Origin: Neoceratodus forsteri
Lineage: Eukaryota; Chordata; Ceratodontiformes; Ceratodontidae
NCBI GenBank assembly: GCA_016271365.2
Contig: CM057453.1
Location: 1,092,234,001 to 1,092,298,000, forward strand
DNA: 64,000 bases
Reading direction: 5' to 3'
A program made the position numbers and the translations under genes. The first letter of the stretch is position 1. Every line of letters starts with the position of its first letter. The notes under the pieces are model-generated. The model saw only the letters and a list, made by a program, of their open reading frames with translations, was not told the origin of the DNA and made no database searches. Below, one piece after another: positions 10,919-21,577 of this stretch.

Positions 10919-12024
10919 CTCAGGCGTTCGCTGGTATTTTCACTCCAAATTTTCAACATTTTTTTTTGTGACCCCCACCTCATGAACAGTGGCAATATTA
11001 GTTTGTTACCCGAAACTTGCTTTTGCACAGTGACTATGACATTTGGCACCACAGGTGCAAAAACACATTTCAAATGGGATGTGAAAAATAACTGCTGTAC
11101 TGTTCATGGGGAGGTGTAAAAATAGCAATGTTGAAAATCTGCAGTGAAAATATTAAAAAAACTGGTGAAGTCACGAGCATGCGTAGAAACTGTGCAACAC
11201 ACACCCATAATGTAATTAGTTTGGGGACTTTTTTACAGCAGATTGTCAACTCAGGCATTTTGGGACCTCCGCTCATGAACAGTGTCACTGTAATTTTCTT
11301 AATCTGTCTCGAACCGTGATTTCCCACAATGACCATGCATTTCTGCACTGGAAGTGCGAAGACACATTTTGGCCATGGTGTGAAAAATGACAGCTGTACT
11401 GTTCATAAGGAAGTGTGGAAAAATGCCAGTGGTGAAAATCTGGACTGAAAATATTACAAATTCATGAACTTACGAGAGTGCATGGAAACTGCGCAATGCT
11501 CGCTCATAACACAGTCATTTTATGTACTTTTGTCACCAAATTTTTAACATACCCATTTTAAGGCCTCTGCTCATGATCAGTGTCACTGTGATTTTCTTAA
11601 TCTGTCCCAAACAATGATTTTGCACACCAACTGCGCCATTGTGCGCTACATGCGCGGAAACACATTTTGGGTGAGATGTGAAAAATGACAGCTGTACTGC
11701 TCATAAGGAGGTGTGGTAACATGGCACTGTTGAAAATATTAACAATTCATGAACTTACGAGCATTGTAGGAACTACAGAACGACGTCAGAAATAAGTCAT
11801 TTTGGGATTTGCTCATCAAATTTTCAACATAGAGTTTTTGGCCTACCTCATGAACTGTGACACTGTCATTTCATAAATCAGTCCTGAAAGGTGGTTCCAC
11901 CCAGTGACTGGGAAATCACCTTTTGGGGCCGATTAACATCATGACAGTGCCAGAATTCATGAGGAGGGGTTCCAAAAACCCCATGTTGAAAATTTGGTCC
12001 CAAAATTCAAAAGAAATGCCTGAG
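10919..12024. mobile_element. Palindromic element of tandem ~300 bp inverted-repeat units
   Basis: About four diverged units repeat with a period of 298-299 bp; GTGAAAAATGACAGCTGTAC-type anchors lie at 11081, 11380 and 11678. Each unit is itself an inverted repeat. A left arm with TTTTCAACAT and CTCATGAACAGTG pairs with a right arm carrying ACTGTTCAT, GAGGTGT and ATGTTGAAAA. The outer ends also match in inverted orientation: CTCAGGC..CCAAATTTTCAACAT at 10919 against ATGTTGAAAATTTGG..GCCTGAG at 12024. This looks like one non-autonomous element whose interior expanded as tandem palindromes. No coding sequence was found, and the superfamily is unknown. Confidence 0.8.
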
Positions 12025-12284
12025 CTATGCATCAAAGTTAAAAAAACCCTATTTATTCCATTATACAGCTTACTGGTGTTTCTTCAGTTCGTGGTCAGAT
12101 TTGAAGAGCGCAGAGATGTTGCCGGTCCACCGAAGATCATCTTGCTGGCCCCCGGAGGTAAGTATGAGGTGAGGTGGGGGTGTGAGGAGGTGGTTGCACA
12201 GAGGGTGGGTGCGGGTTGAGGGGCAAGACAATCAACGAGGGACCATTTTTTTCTTTTCAGGTGTTTCTTTTCTTTTATAGGAGG

Positions 12285-12590
12285 AAGACACGGGACTTGT
12301 ACCGCGCTGGAGTGTGCTCCCAGCATGGCAACTGGAAGATTTTTTTGGGGGGGGCAGTGGAGCCGAGGACATTGACACGGGACTTGTGCCATGCTGGGGT
12401 GGGCTCCCAGTGTGGCAGCTGGAAGATTTTTTGGGGGGAGGGGGGCTGTGGAGCCAATGGGGGATTGGGCACCCTCATCGGCCATACAGATGTGTGCCAT
12501 GCTGGGGTGGGCTCCCAGCATGGCAACTGGAAGCCTGTTTCTTTTGGGGGTGGTTTAATTGAGCTGATGGGGGATTGGGCACCAATGAAG
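12285..12590 (+). repeat. Minisatellite, three degenerate copies
   Basis: Three copies of about 90-110 bp carry GCTGG(G/A)GTG(G/T)GCTCCCAG, CATGGCAACTGGAAG and a G-run. They start near 12291, 12378 and 12488. The second and third also share ATGGGGGATTGGGCACC. G-runs of 6-8 bases on the plus strand follow the first two copies. Confidence 0.82.
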
Positions 12591-12867
12591 AAAAAGAAAG
12601 AAAAGCAAGGAAGAGAAAGCAGAGACGTATACAAGCAGGATTGCCGGCAATATGCTAATCAACACTATCTTATCGCTGCTCACTCTAGCGGAGCTCTTCC
12701 TTTCAACTGTACAGCACTGCATTTTCAACTGCTGTCATGGACAGCTGCAGCATTCATTGGTGAATTGTGGCTGTGTCTGCAAACACACTGACTGAATTGG
12801 AAGACAGGGTGCCACACCTACAAAAACTAGGATGATGGCACTATGTTTCTTGCACATGCGTGCAAGC

Positions 12868-13103
12868 AAACATAATGAATCAGTGGACATAAATATAGAC
12901 CCTGCTTGAGGGGGGTGCAGGGACTCAGACTGTGGACATTATCTGTACCAAGCTCATTACTCCTACTTCTCAGCTATACTGCCAGCCCTGATTTAATATA
13001 CTGCACAGCTGGGTCCCAAGTACAAAACAAGTATTAAAATCAATCAATTAAAGTCAATCAATCAAGTCTGTATTTTACCAGGTAGAACACTATTGAGGTA
13101 AAT
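12868..13103 (-). mobile_element. SINE-containing left arm of long palindrome
   Basis: The reverse complement of this arm matches 13107-13446. On the minus strand it carries the same tRNA-like head (GGGCTGGCAGTATAGCTGAG) but lacks about 110-130 bp of the SINE interior between GAGCTTGGTA and CAGATAATGT. The tail includes GTCCCTGCACCCCCC and AGGGTCTATATTT. Confidence 0.75.
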
Positions 13104-13106
13104 GAG
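13103..13106. repeat. Centre of long palindrome (loop)
   Basis: The 4-base loop TGAG separates ATTGAGGTAAA from its complement TTTACCTCAAT. It is the axis of an inverted repeat spanning about 12868-13446. Confidence 0.85.
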
Positions 13107-13446
13107 TTTACCTCAATGGTATTCTGCCTGATAAAATAAAGAACTGATTGATTTCAATGCTTGTTTTGTCCTTGGGACCCAACTGTGCAGTATACAGTAT
13201 TAATCAGGGCTGGCTGTATAGCTGAGTAGTTGGAGTAATGAGCTATGAGTGAGCTTGGTACATACAGAAAACCTGGGTTTTATTCCCACAACCTCCATTT
13301 GCATACTGTGTGACTGACATGTCAAATTGGGCTCCTGTACCAAAACCTCTGTGCCAGTTGATCATCCTTCAGATAATGTCCCAGTCCCTGCACCCCCAAC
13401 CCCACACCACCAAAGCAGGGTCTCTATTTATGAGCACTGATGCATT
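13107..13446 (+). mobile_element. SINE-containing right arm of long palindrome
   Basis: A tRNA-like head starts near 13207. Its A-box-like sequence is TAGCTGAGTAG (13219-13229) and its B-box-like sequence is GGTTTTATTCC (13276-13286). Downstream come ACTGTGTGAC and CCTCTGTGCCAGTT, which resemble the MIR/CORE-SINE body. The arm ends in GTCCCTGCACCCCC and AGGGTCTCTATTTATGAG. The sequence between the two SINE heads (12990-13206) is also palindromic, so the duplication is larger than the SINE itself. Confidence 0.72.
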
Positions 13447-13862
13447 TTACTTTGTATTTTGATATAGTGAGACCACTTGTGGTTTCTATAAGGCATGGTT
13501 TGGGAAGAGGAAAGCTAAAACAAAACTGCTACATCCTTTAGCAAAAATATAGTTTATTTACCGAGGGTAGCCCAGCTGACAAGTAGCACCTTGATTCCTG
13601 CCCATTTTTGTAGCTGGGTGGACTGACATGCTGGATTCTGGAAAATGTCAATGACTTGTTGCTCATGCCAGCACACAAAGAGTATAATTACGTTTAATCC
13701 AAGTCCCAACATTTATTCTGTAACATAAAACTGCCCATACACACTGCCTTTGCAAAGACCTTGATCTATTCACCTGACACTTGAGTAATACACACCCACA
13801 GAACAGAAGAATTAACAGTGGATTCCACAAGTAGCCTACCAATAAATTGTGATGATCTAGGA
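13447..13862. other. Non-satellite sequence, no gene recognised
   Basis: This is AT-leaning DNA with no recognisable protein, RNA gene or terminal repeat. An open frame on the minus strand here is short and hydrophobic with no family signature. Confidence 0.5.
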
Positions 13863-13918
13863 AACAAAACTCAGCAAAATACGGTGTGCAAATGAAGAGC
13901 AAGGCAAAGAAGTTTGAA
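13863..13918. repeat. Left arm of a distant inverted repeat
   Basis: About 56 bp (AACAAAACTCAGCAAAATAC ... AAGAAGTTTGAA) is the reverse complement of 22434-22489 with about five mismatches. The Harbinger element and the Tigger-like MITE both lie between the arms. If both are subtracted, the arms are only about 100 bp apart, suggesting an older foldback element split by later insertions. Confidence 0.8.
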
Positions 13919-13932
13919 TTATAAACACCAAT

Positions 13933-13948
13933 GGCCCAGATATTCAAA
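13933..13948 (+). repeat. Harbinger 5' terminal inverted repeat
   Basis: GGCCCAGATATTCAAA matches the opposite end at 15 of 16 positions. CAAT lies immediately outside it. Confidence 0.85.
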
Positions 13949-14099
13949 CTGCACCCAAAAAGTGTGCAATAGCAGGAGCAAGCACAAGTCTATTGCGTCC
14001 ATGCGCAAAAGACGTGATATTCAAAAACGGAGCAGGCCAAAGTGCGCCAACAGCCGACGACTGAATATCGCATCACCTGCACCATAGTGCAACTAGGGA

Positions 14100-15535
14100 A
14101 GGGAAGCTGAGCAGATCTGATGCACCATAGCGCAACAAGGGATGTTCAGCTGAGCAGTCCAGAGGCGCCATAGCGCAACTAGGGATGCTCCCCAGCAGCA
14201 GAGCAATGTAACTGCACAACCAGGGAGGTAGGGGCCCACCACCCATGCCACAGATGGGCACAGGAACACACAGCAGAACAGACATCATCCCCTCACACCC
14301 CATGCACTGCACAACTGGGGGAGGGCTGAATAACCACTGGCCCATGGAGACAAGCAAACAACCCACAGTCGGGCCATGGTGCCCCATCACACCTACCAGC
14401 AAGCTGTGACTGGCACAAGGAGGGCTAACCACCCCATGCCACGCCATCCCTCAATGCAGAGCACACCCTGCAACTGTGACCCCAAACACTTCTGATGAGC
14501 AGTGACCAACACTGCAGGAAACCCCATGCATGCACCACCCCCACTGTGACACTGCAACCCTGTGCACCACAGAACCATGCAAGCCAGCCCCACCACAAGC
14601 ACCCATCAGTGGGTGGCAGCACACAGCAATGCAACAACGGCAGACACAGTGCCACCATGCAGAGTCCCCCCAAGGTACTGCTGAGAGACCAACCATGCGT
14701 CAGCATGTGAGGTACCCCCACACGGGACAGGGCATGCCCCGGACACCACCACCAGTGGTACATCACCCTGCACAGTAGTCCAATGACACACCCCGACCCA
14801 CCACTGGCCACAACAGCCAGCACAGACACCCACAGTGGTGCATGAAAGTATGCACCACACCGGATGCCACACACTGTATGGACAGACACCCACCCATACC
14901 CAAGGGCACAACAACACAGGGACGCAGTGGTGGGGCAACCAAACCCCCAGTGTGGGCCCATGTAAACTGTGTACACACAACCCGCAGTCCTCCATGGCAC
15001 TGGAGTGTCAGCCACCCTGCGCAGGCACTGTGAACCCATACACCACCATCATTCACCCGGAGCACAAGTCACAGACAGTGGGGCACATCCCCTGCAACAC
15101 ACACAAGGCACAGCATGGAGGTGGGACAACAACTGTGGTGCCCACAGTGCCACCCGAGGCAGACATGCACCACACCAGTGACAGGAGGCAACCCAGCAAT
15201 GTGACGGGTACAGTGGCTGCCCTGCAGGGACTGCCACCACTGACATGCCAGTGGACCGTGCAGGTCACAGACATGCATGTGTGTCAGCTGCACAGGCCAT
15301 GGACAGGCCGATGGGTGCCGTGGACACAGAGCACGCACTATGGACCACTGCACACAGTCATCCAGTGCACAGGGCACAACACACACACCACAGACACTGA
15401 CTGATAGCTACCCCCACACCATAGTCACCTCCACATGGACACACACATACCCATGACTGCACCACCCCTGACGCCATGCACACAACTGCAGCAGAGCACC
15501 TATAGCCCACTGCAAATCAGAGACCACCACAGTAT
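14100..15535 (+). other. C+A-rich noncoding subterminal region of Harbinger
   Basis: The plus strand is strongly enriched in C and A, with many CACACC, CCACCA and GCACAGG runs. The right subterminal part (about 19330-21350) is enriched in T and G, giving the element mirrored strand composition. Several open frames overlap here on both strands, but they are products of the bias (Cys/Trp/His-rich) with no domain signature. No gene is called. Confidence 0.65.
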
Positions 15536-15790
15536 TCATATCAAAATTAAATGTATTGAACAAATATATAAAATTCAACTATATACAATATTATATAAAC
15601 TATATACAAGGTTGGGGGGCACAAACAAGGTGGGGTGGGTAGAGGGCAGGGTGATCAAATGGGATGGGAAAGGAGGGTGTAAGGGTGGGTCCAGGGGGTG
15701 AGGGAATACTGGGACCGATGTCCCTAGCGGAGCACCTCTCCGCTCTGACTCCTCCGGCTCTTGCCTCCCTCAGGACCCCGTGTCATCAAT

Positions 15791-16889
15791 TCATCTGAGG
15801 ATGTCCAGCGATGCCCTTGCCACCAGTAATATCTCCCGCAGCGCCTCCCTGATTTCATGTAGATGGCGGGTACCTAGGACAAGGGAGCACAGTCAATAGG
15901 TGTGAATGCACAACCCCATATAGCCCGCCCACTGTGCATGGCATACGGCCGTGGGACATACCTCTGTGATGGTGTGTGACCATCCGCAGTGATCACCTCC
16001 ACATGACCTGCCCACCCAGGCGCATACAGCCATGCGGAATGCTGCACACACCCACTGGCCAAGTCATGCACAGCACCACCGTGGCCATTTAGTGACATGG
16101 CTATATGGCGCAAAGGCAGTGGCACAACCATGTACCTGGTGCATGCATGGACCACCATTGATGCACTCCCAGACATGCATTGCCACTGGACAGTGTTGAC
16201 CGTAACAAGTAGTGTGTATGGCAGTGGTTTCGATGGATGGTGGCCATGCCCCACTGCCCACCCTGTCACACAGCATGCAATAGTAATCATGGATGTATGG
16301 CACTCACCTTCATCGGGCCGGTCAAGTGGGCAGTGAGTGCCTCGCCCGGCTTGGCTGCACCCTGCTTCCTCCTGCCAATCATCACGGCACGGCGGCATTC
16401 CTCCAGGCTTATGGGCAAACATGGAGAGAGGAACATCAGTACAATCCGAGCAAAGTCCCCTGCCCCCAGGTGTGCCTCCCACCCAGCCAGACCCACCCAC
16501 CCACACCCTGTGAACACCACCACAGCCAACCCCGGACAGCCCTCTCCCCATGTGCTGGACACATACAACACTGTTACCTATATGGAAGATAAAAGTGTGT
16601 TGACATAACCCTACCTGGCTGTGGCACCGCGTTCTCTTGGCATGTGCCCGCAGGGCGCGTTAGTAGCTCCGGTTCCCCGCGACGCAGGTCACCGATCTGT
16701 GCCTGCACTGCTGGCACTCCTCCCCCATCCAGTGGCCTCCTCAAGGGCAGTGGCCACCTCCTGCCACACCTGGGTCCTGGCCCTGTCCAGGGGCGCCTCC
16801 CCAAACAGTGGCCCATGGTGTGGCTCCACAATGGCCACTAGGTTGGTCAGTTCGATTGCAGACCACTGGGCTGCCCGTCTGCGTGCCAT
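15791..16889 (-). pseudogene. Harbinger-encoded Myb/SANT-like protein, gene A
   Basis: Likely a DNA-binding accessory protein of the transposon. Translation can start at an ATG at 16889, giving MARRRAAQWSAIELTNLV and then WQEVATALEEATG. After a frameshift near 16722 comes VPAVQAQIGDLRRGEPELL. Trp residues, the basic start and the GRS..(Q)..DLRR block fit Myb/SANT-like domains of Harbinger accessory proteins. Exon 1 ends at 16615 before a GTAGGG donor. Exon 2 is about 16308-16407 (EECRRAVMIGRRKQGAAKPG) with a GTGAGT donor. Exon 3 is about 15791-15873 (HLHEIREALREILLVARASL, then stop), with the helical C-terminus typical of such proteins. Exon phases do not join cleanly, so small indels are likely. 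The exon model is my inference. Confidence 0.65.
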
Positions 16890-17493
16890 TCTCTGTGCTG
16901 TATTTGGCAATATGGTGCTCTGCAGCACGGCTCCCCACATGCAGATGCTGCGTGGTACAGCGCTGCCATTCCCTATCGCACTGTCACCGAACAGCACGAT
17001 AGAGGTGCACCCATGCCTGACGTTTGGTGCCTTGGGGGCAAAGGTCGGGCACAGGGTCAAGGATCTCTGGCGCATGGACACACACAGCGCCATTGGAACA
17101 CAATGCATGTAGTGCGATTGGCTGCCTGTTTGCCAGCGCCATAGCGGCCTACCGCACAGTTGGCCCATTGCGCCTATGATGGCCCAGCACCATGTAGTGA
17201 CCATCGCTCTAGCACCACTGGCACAATGGTGGCCATGCCCTGCATTGCCTACCGTGCACAGCTCGTCATCAGCATGGCAGACGCCTGCGCCAGCAACCTG
17301 GGCATGCGCAGTGAGGTGTGTACTACACATGTCACAGAACTGCGCCATTGGCTCAGGATGTTCAATACACCGTAAGCGCAATTTAACGATATTCACCGTC
17401 ATATGCAAATCATCTAATCAGCCATTCAGTTGCACAGCACTGCAATTTGCATCTACTTAAAGTTGCGCCTCGCCTCATTTGTATGGATTGAGC
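16890..17493. other. Intergenic part of Harbinger between the divergent Myb-like genes
   Basis: This segment lies between the start of minus-strand gene A and the TATA box of plus-strand gene B, so it may have served as a bidirectional promoter region. It repeats GCGCCATT, CATTGCGC and TGCACAG-type motifs similar to those near the element ends. No separate gene is seen. Confidence 0.5.
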
Positions 17494-17501
17494 TATAAAA
17501 G
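17494..17501 (+). promoter_or_regulatory. Candidate TATA box of Harbinger gene B
   Basis: TATAAAAG lies about 148 bp upstream of the ATG at 17642. Possible 5' leader introns follow, since CAG|GTAACT and a CTTACAG acceptor-like site occur between 17610 and 17640. Confidence 0.55.
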
Positions 17502-17641
17502 TGCGACATTGGGCTGCAGTGGCCATAATCGGTTACTGCAGTCTATTGGTGAGTTGCATACTGTTTGGGAGTGTGGACTGTGGATTTAGGGACATGCATG
17601 GGACTGCACAGACACAGGTAACTGCCATTCTTACAGGCTAC

Positions 17642-19315
17642 ATAATGACCGAGCAGGTTGTTGGAGAGGAGGAACACAGTGGTGGGAGGAGGAGGAGGAG
17701 GCCTAACTTTACCAAGGCCAAAACTTGAAGCCCTGTTTGAGACCTACCTGGATCAGGAGCCACTTCTCAGTGGATGGCAGGGAACACCTCAAGCCGTGCT
17801 GCTGCATGCGAGGAGGTGGCACGTGCTTTGAACCTGCATGGCAGCCACGAGCGCTCCGTGCAGGAGTGTAAGAAAAAGATGGGCATGGACAGGAGGAGGA
17901 TAAAGGAGAAGGTGGCTGCCATCAGGGCAGCACATGCTGCAACAGGTGGGGTACAGTCGGAAGTGGTACAGCTGACCTCACAGGAGGAGAGGCTTGCTGG
18001 AAGCATGCAGCACACTGCCATTGAGGGTGTTCCAGGTGGTGGCTTCCAGACGGGTGGTGGCCCATCACTGCATGGTATGTCATGGTCTGTCTATGGGGGG
18101 GCAGGGTAGGTCACATGCAGTAACACGACTTTGCTTTCCCTTACAGATCCTGAGCATCTGCATGGGTCAGTGGTGGTGGGTCTGTCCACTGAGGACAGTC
18201 AGCTGGAGATGGAGGGGGGCCCATCCACCTCCACAGGTATATGTGGATCATTGTGACAGTGGGGCCACCTGGCTGTCCACAACGATGTCATTGTAACAGG
18301 TGTGGAGGAAGCTCTCGTTGTGTCCCACGCCGGGCGCCCACGGATGCCAACAGTTGTGACTGGAAGCCGTGCAGAGTCCGGCCACCGTGATGATGACGCT
18401 AACATCATGGGGAGTGACATGTGTGCCATGGGATGGTCACACAGCAGGGCATCGCACTCATGGCTGTGGGTGGTGCTACTGTGGAGGCTCATGCGGTCAC
18501 ACAGTCTCAACCTGGCCTGTCAGCACCAGTGGGGCAGCACTGGTGTCTGTTCAGGACAGTGGGACTGTTGCAGCCACTGCGGTGGCACCAATGAGCCCTG
18601 GGGAGTGGCAGCCAGAAGGGCAGCATCAGCAGTCGGCCAATGGGCTTGGGGGTACAAGGTTCAGCGGCGGTGTCTGTGCACTGCCTGTGGACATGCCCAG
18701 ACCTGGTCCTGGTGCGCAGCACCCACCCTCAATGGGTGCTGATCATCAGGGCCGTGCACACCCTGAGGGACAGGATGCCGAGGAGGCAGATGACCTCTTG
18801 GATGAGCACACTCACCTATTGCAACCATCAGTCCAACAGCAGATGCAGCTTGCAATGTGCATGGATGCACGGCGTGTGGCTCTGGAATGGCAGAGGAGCG
18901 TTGCAGCAGGGACAACGCTCTGATCCTGGCAGGGATGGACCATTTGCAGGAGGATGTGACCGCTGCCATTGACAGGCATGCACAGGCATTCACTGCTGTC
19001 ATGGCCACAATGGGCACACAGTCAGATGCCCATGCATCACGGACACCACGCAGTGCACTGTCCACCCCCATCCTGGCGTCCGTGCGACTCCCACCCTGTC
19101 GACACTGGGTTCAGCTGTGGCATCCAGAGCACTCTGGCACAGGCATGTTCGGTGTGCTACAGACCCCGCGCGAGCACAGCCATGTTCACGCAGTGGAACC
19201 CCTGGGGACCATCGGTGCCACCCATGAGGCCAGTGGTCAGCCTGTCAGCGCTGGCGGGTCTCGGCAGGGCCGCCCATGCATCCATGGTGGCCGGGGCACT
19301 GTGTCACGTGACTGA
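17642..19315 (+). pseudogene. Harbinger-encoded Myb/SANT-like (NAIF1-type) protein, gene B
   Basis: Likely the classical Harbinger Myb-like partner that helps the transposase reach the nucleus and bind DNA. The start at 17642 gives a basic stretch RRRRRPNFTKAKT. After frameshifts near 17728 and 17775 the domain continues as LFETYLDQEPLLSGW, then EEVARALNLHG..RSVQECKKKM, RIKEKVAAIRAA, ATGG and LTSQEE..IEGVPGG, an order I recognise from NAIF1/Myb-like families. A GTATGT donor (about 18074) and CCCTTACAG acceptor (about 18147) lead to a second exon, DPEHLHGSVVVGLSTEDSQL. Further exons contain QQQMQLAMCMDARRVALEWQ and, in another frame, RDNALILAGMDHLQEDVTAA, a helical C-terminal region. At least three frame changes make this copy nonfunctional. 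Exon limits beyond 18233 are uncertain. Confidence 0.72.
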
Positions 19316-19801
19316 CCTGTCTCCCAGTGTGGCTACTGTCTGGTGCTGCCCTATGTGCATTGTGTGTTTCAGTGGGCAGTGCACGGGTGGGTACCCGGCC
19401 CTGCACGCGGACACACAGTCCACCTGCACACCCTCCCGGCTGCTGTCCGCAGTTGTGTGTGCATGATGATGCCTGCATTGTGCTGTACACCAATGTACAA
19501 TGGTGCTCAGCATCTGACACATGCACATGGACAGGCAGTGGGCATGGTGGCCTGTGGACATGTGTGTTGCTAGGGTTGGCATTCTGGATCGGTGTGCCTC
19601 CTGTCCTCTGTGCACGTTTGGTGCATTGTGTGTGCGTGTGTGTGTGTCCATCCTCATGGCATGTTAATCCTCACCCATCCCTGGTTGTGTGTGTGCTTCT
19701 GTGCCCTGCCACTTCCCTTGACGGCATGCACCCCTGGTGTGTGTCAATGCGTGTTTGCAGGTTGTGCCTTAGCCACTGGTGGTTGCACATGGCCCCATGA
19801 C

Positions 19802-21056
19802 TTACTTGGGTTGGCTGAAGTACTCCTCCGTGATGGTGTCCCAGTGCAGCTGTGCCAGCCGGATCAGTCGGGGGTCCCGTCGGCCAAGGGGGGGCTGCCC
19901 ATCACCATCATTACCGGTGTCCTCATCGTCCCCATCACTGTCCCCCTCTTCAACCTGTACGGCTATCCCACATTCGTTGGCCATGTTGTGCAGGGTGCAA
20001 CAGGCCAGGAATAGCCCACAGGCCTTTGAGGGGCTGTACTGTAGGGCACTGCCGGAGGTGTCCAGGCAATGGAAACGTGCCTTCAGCATCCCAAACACCC
20101 GCTCAATGACATTACGTGTGGTGGCGTGTGCCTCATTGTAGCGTTGCTGCGATGGGGTCGCGGGCTGCCGGTAGGGTGTGAGCAGCCAGGGATGGAGTGG
20201 GTATCCACTGTCACCTGTGTGTAGAGGGCAGAGGTTAGTTTGGTGATCAGCATCACCCAGCCCCAGGCCATGTAGGCCACTACCCATGTCACCTCTGGCC
20301 ATGCCCCCCAGGCCCTATGATTGTCCATGTGGTTTGCATACTCACCCACTAGGTGTCCAGTGGGGATGTGCCCACTCTCGAATCTGTGGCACAGTGCCGA
20401 CTGGTGCCAGATGAAGGCATCATGTGTCCCCCAGGGTGCGTGGTAGCCATTGATTATACACCCCTGGCATCTTACAATCACCTGGCAGTTGATGCTGGCA
20501 TAGCCTCTTGTGATTGATGTATGCGGCCCCTCGGGGCCAGGTGGAAAAGCGATGGCCACATGAGTGCAGTCTATTGCCCCTAGCACACCAGGCATATGTG
20601 CTACCCTGTGGAACTCATGTATGTTTATTCGTGTGCTCCACCACTGTGCTGGGAGAATGGATGTACTCCGCAGCATGTGGCAGCAGTGTGCTTGAGGATG
20701 GGGTGAGGTGGCGTGACGTGGCCAACTGGTTATGCCTGTGGTGTCCCCAGTTAGTCTCTGAAGGTACCCATGGTGAGCAAGCACATGCAGGCTGTTACTT
20801 AGTCTCCACTGACAGGGCATGGCTCGTCGTGGGTGCCTGCATCACATCACTGCACAGCTCACAGAGCCACCCTCAGAATTGCTCCTATTCGGTGGTACCA
20901 GCCCACAATCTCAGTATCACTGTACAGCTCAAAGCTGGTGCAGGCTCGGTATTGCCTGTTGGGGCATACTGCCGATGGGCCCTTCCATGGCCACGCCCCT
21001 GCCGCCTCCTTCTCACCCCTCATAACAGCCTCCATCTGGAAGGTGGCACTGGCCAT
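19802..21056 (-). pseudogene. Harbinger transposase (HARBI1-like DDE nuclease), disrupted
   Basis: This is the cut-and-paste nuclease of the element. The N-terminal part (about 20859-21056) contains RQYRACTSFELYSDTEIVGW, matching the start of HARBI1 proteins. It ends in a stop and the protein resumes in another frame at 20820, so the copy is broken. The next part has YLQRLTGDTTGIT and then PGVLGAIDCTHVAIAFP, which carries the first catalytic Asp. Exon 1 ends at 20346 before a GTGAGT donor. An intron of 131 bp (20215-20345) ends CTACACACAG. Exon 2 (19802-20214) joins in frame to give HLVGDSGYPLHPWLLTPY (second Asp) and RNVIERVFGMLKARF (catalytic Glu). An acidic stretch and EEYFSQPK precede the stop at 19802. 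All three acidic residues survive. Confidence 0.85.
20215..20345 (-). other. Intron in the transposase gene
   Basis: On the minus strand the donor is GG|GTGAGT and the acceptor is CTACACACAG|GTGACAG. Splicing fuses GHLVG to DSGYPL in frame and restores the conserved second-Asp motif, which strongly supports the intron. Confidence 0.85.
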
Positions 21057-21577
21057 GTCCCTGGCTTGTGTTCACCCCCTGCAGCTGTTACTGTATTGCC
21101 CCACTGTCCTCCTGCTACTTCCCCTGCACTGAACACCTGCCTGTGGTGGCTCTGTGCTATGTGGCACTTCCCCTTCTGCACTAGCTGTGGCTCCCACACC
21201 TTCCTGTGCCTGTGTGTTCAGGGTGCCCTTTTCCTGGCCTGCCCTGTTTGTCCCTCCTGCCCTGTCTGCCTGCCTAGAGTTCTCTGCCTCATGGCTTCCT
21301 GTGGTGTTCTTGTACTCTCCCTTGCTCCTTTTATTTGGCTCATTTCCGCTATGGCGCAACTTCCACTTGCTCCCCTATTGTGCATGGCGCAAGTCGTTGA
21401 ATATCGCCCTGCACCATTTATGCATGGTTCCTCCCCTTTTAGTTGCGCATGCCTTCATTATCATTGAGCTGTTGCTCAGCATGATTTCGGGGGCACAACT
21501 GCTTCCTGCTGAATAGCACAGAATGGCGCAATTTCAGACTTGCACAGGCGTAACCCTATTGCGCATGGATCAACTCT

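Noticed and set aside
11923..12600. A possible exon at 11923-12219 followed by a G-rich reading frame
   Set aside because: The open frame starts inside the palindromic element and runs into a minisatellite. Splice-like GT and AG sites there are no better than chance.
14073..15404. Overlapping long open frames on both strands in the left Harbinger flank
   Set aside because: They are Cys/Trp/His-rich or Pro/Thr-rich because of the C+A strand bias. No domain, and similar length in several frames at once.
20514..21467. Plus-strand open frame of 317 codons over the transposase gene
   Set aside because: It is antisense to the recognised HARBI1-like coding region and its intron, rich in Cys/Leu/Ser from T+G bias, with no family signature.
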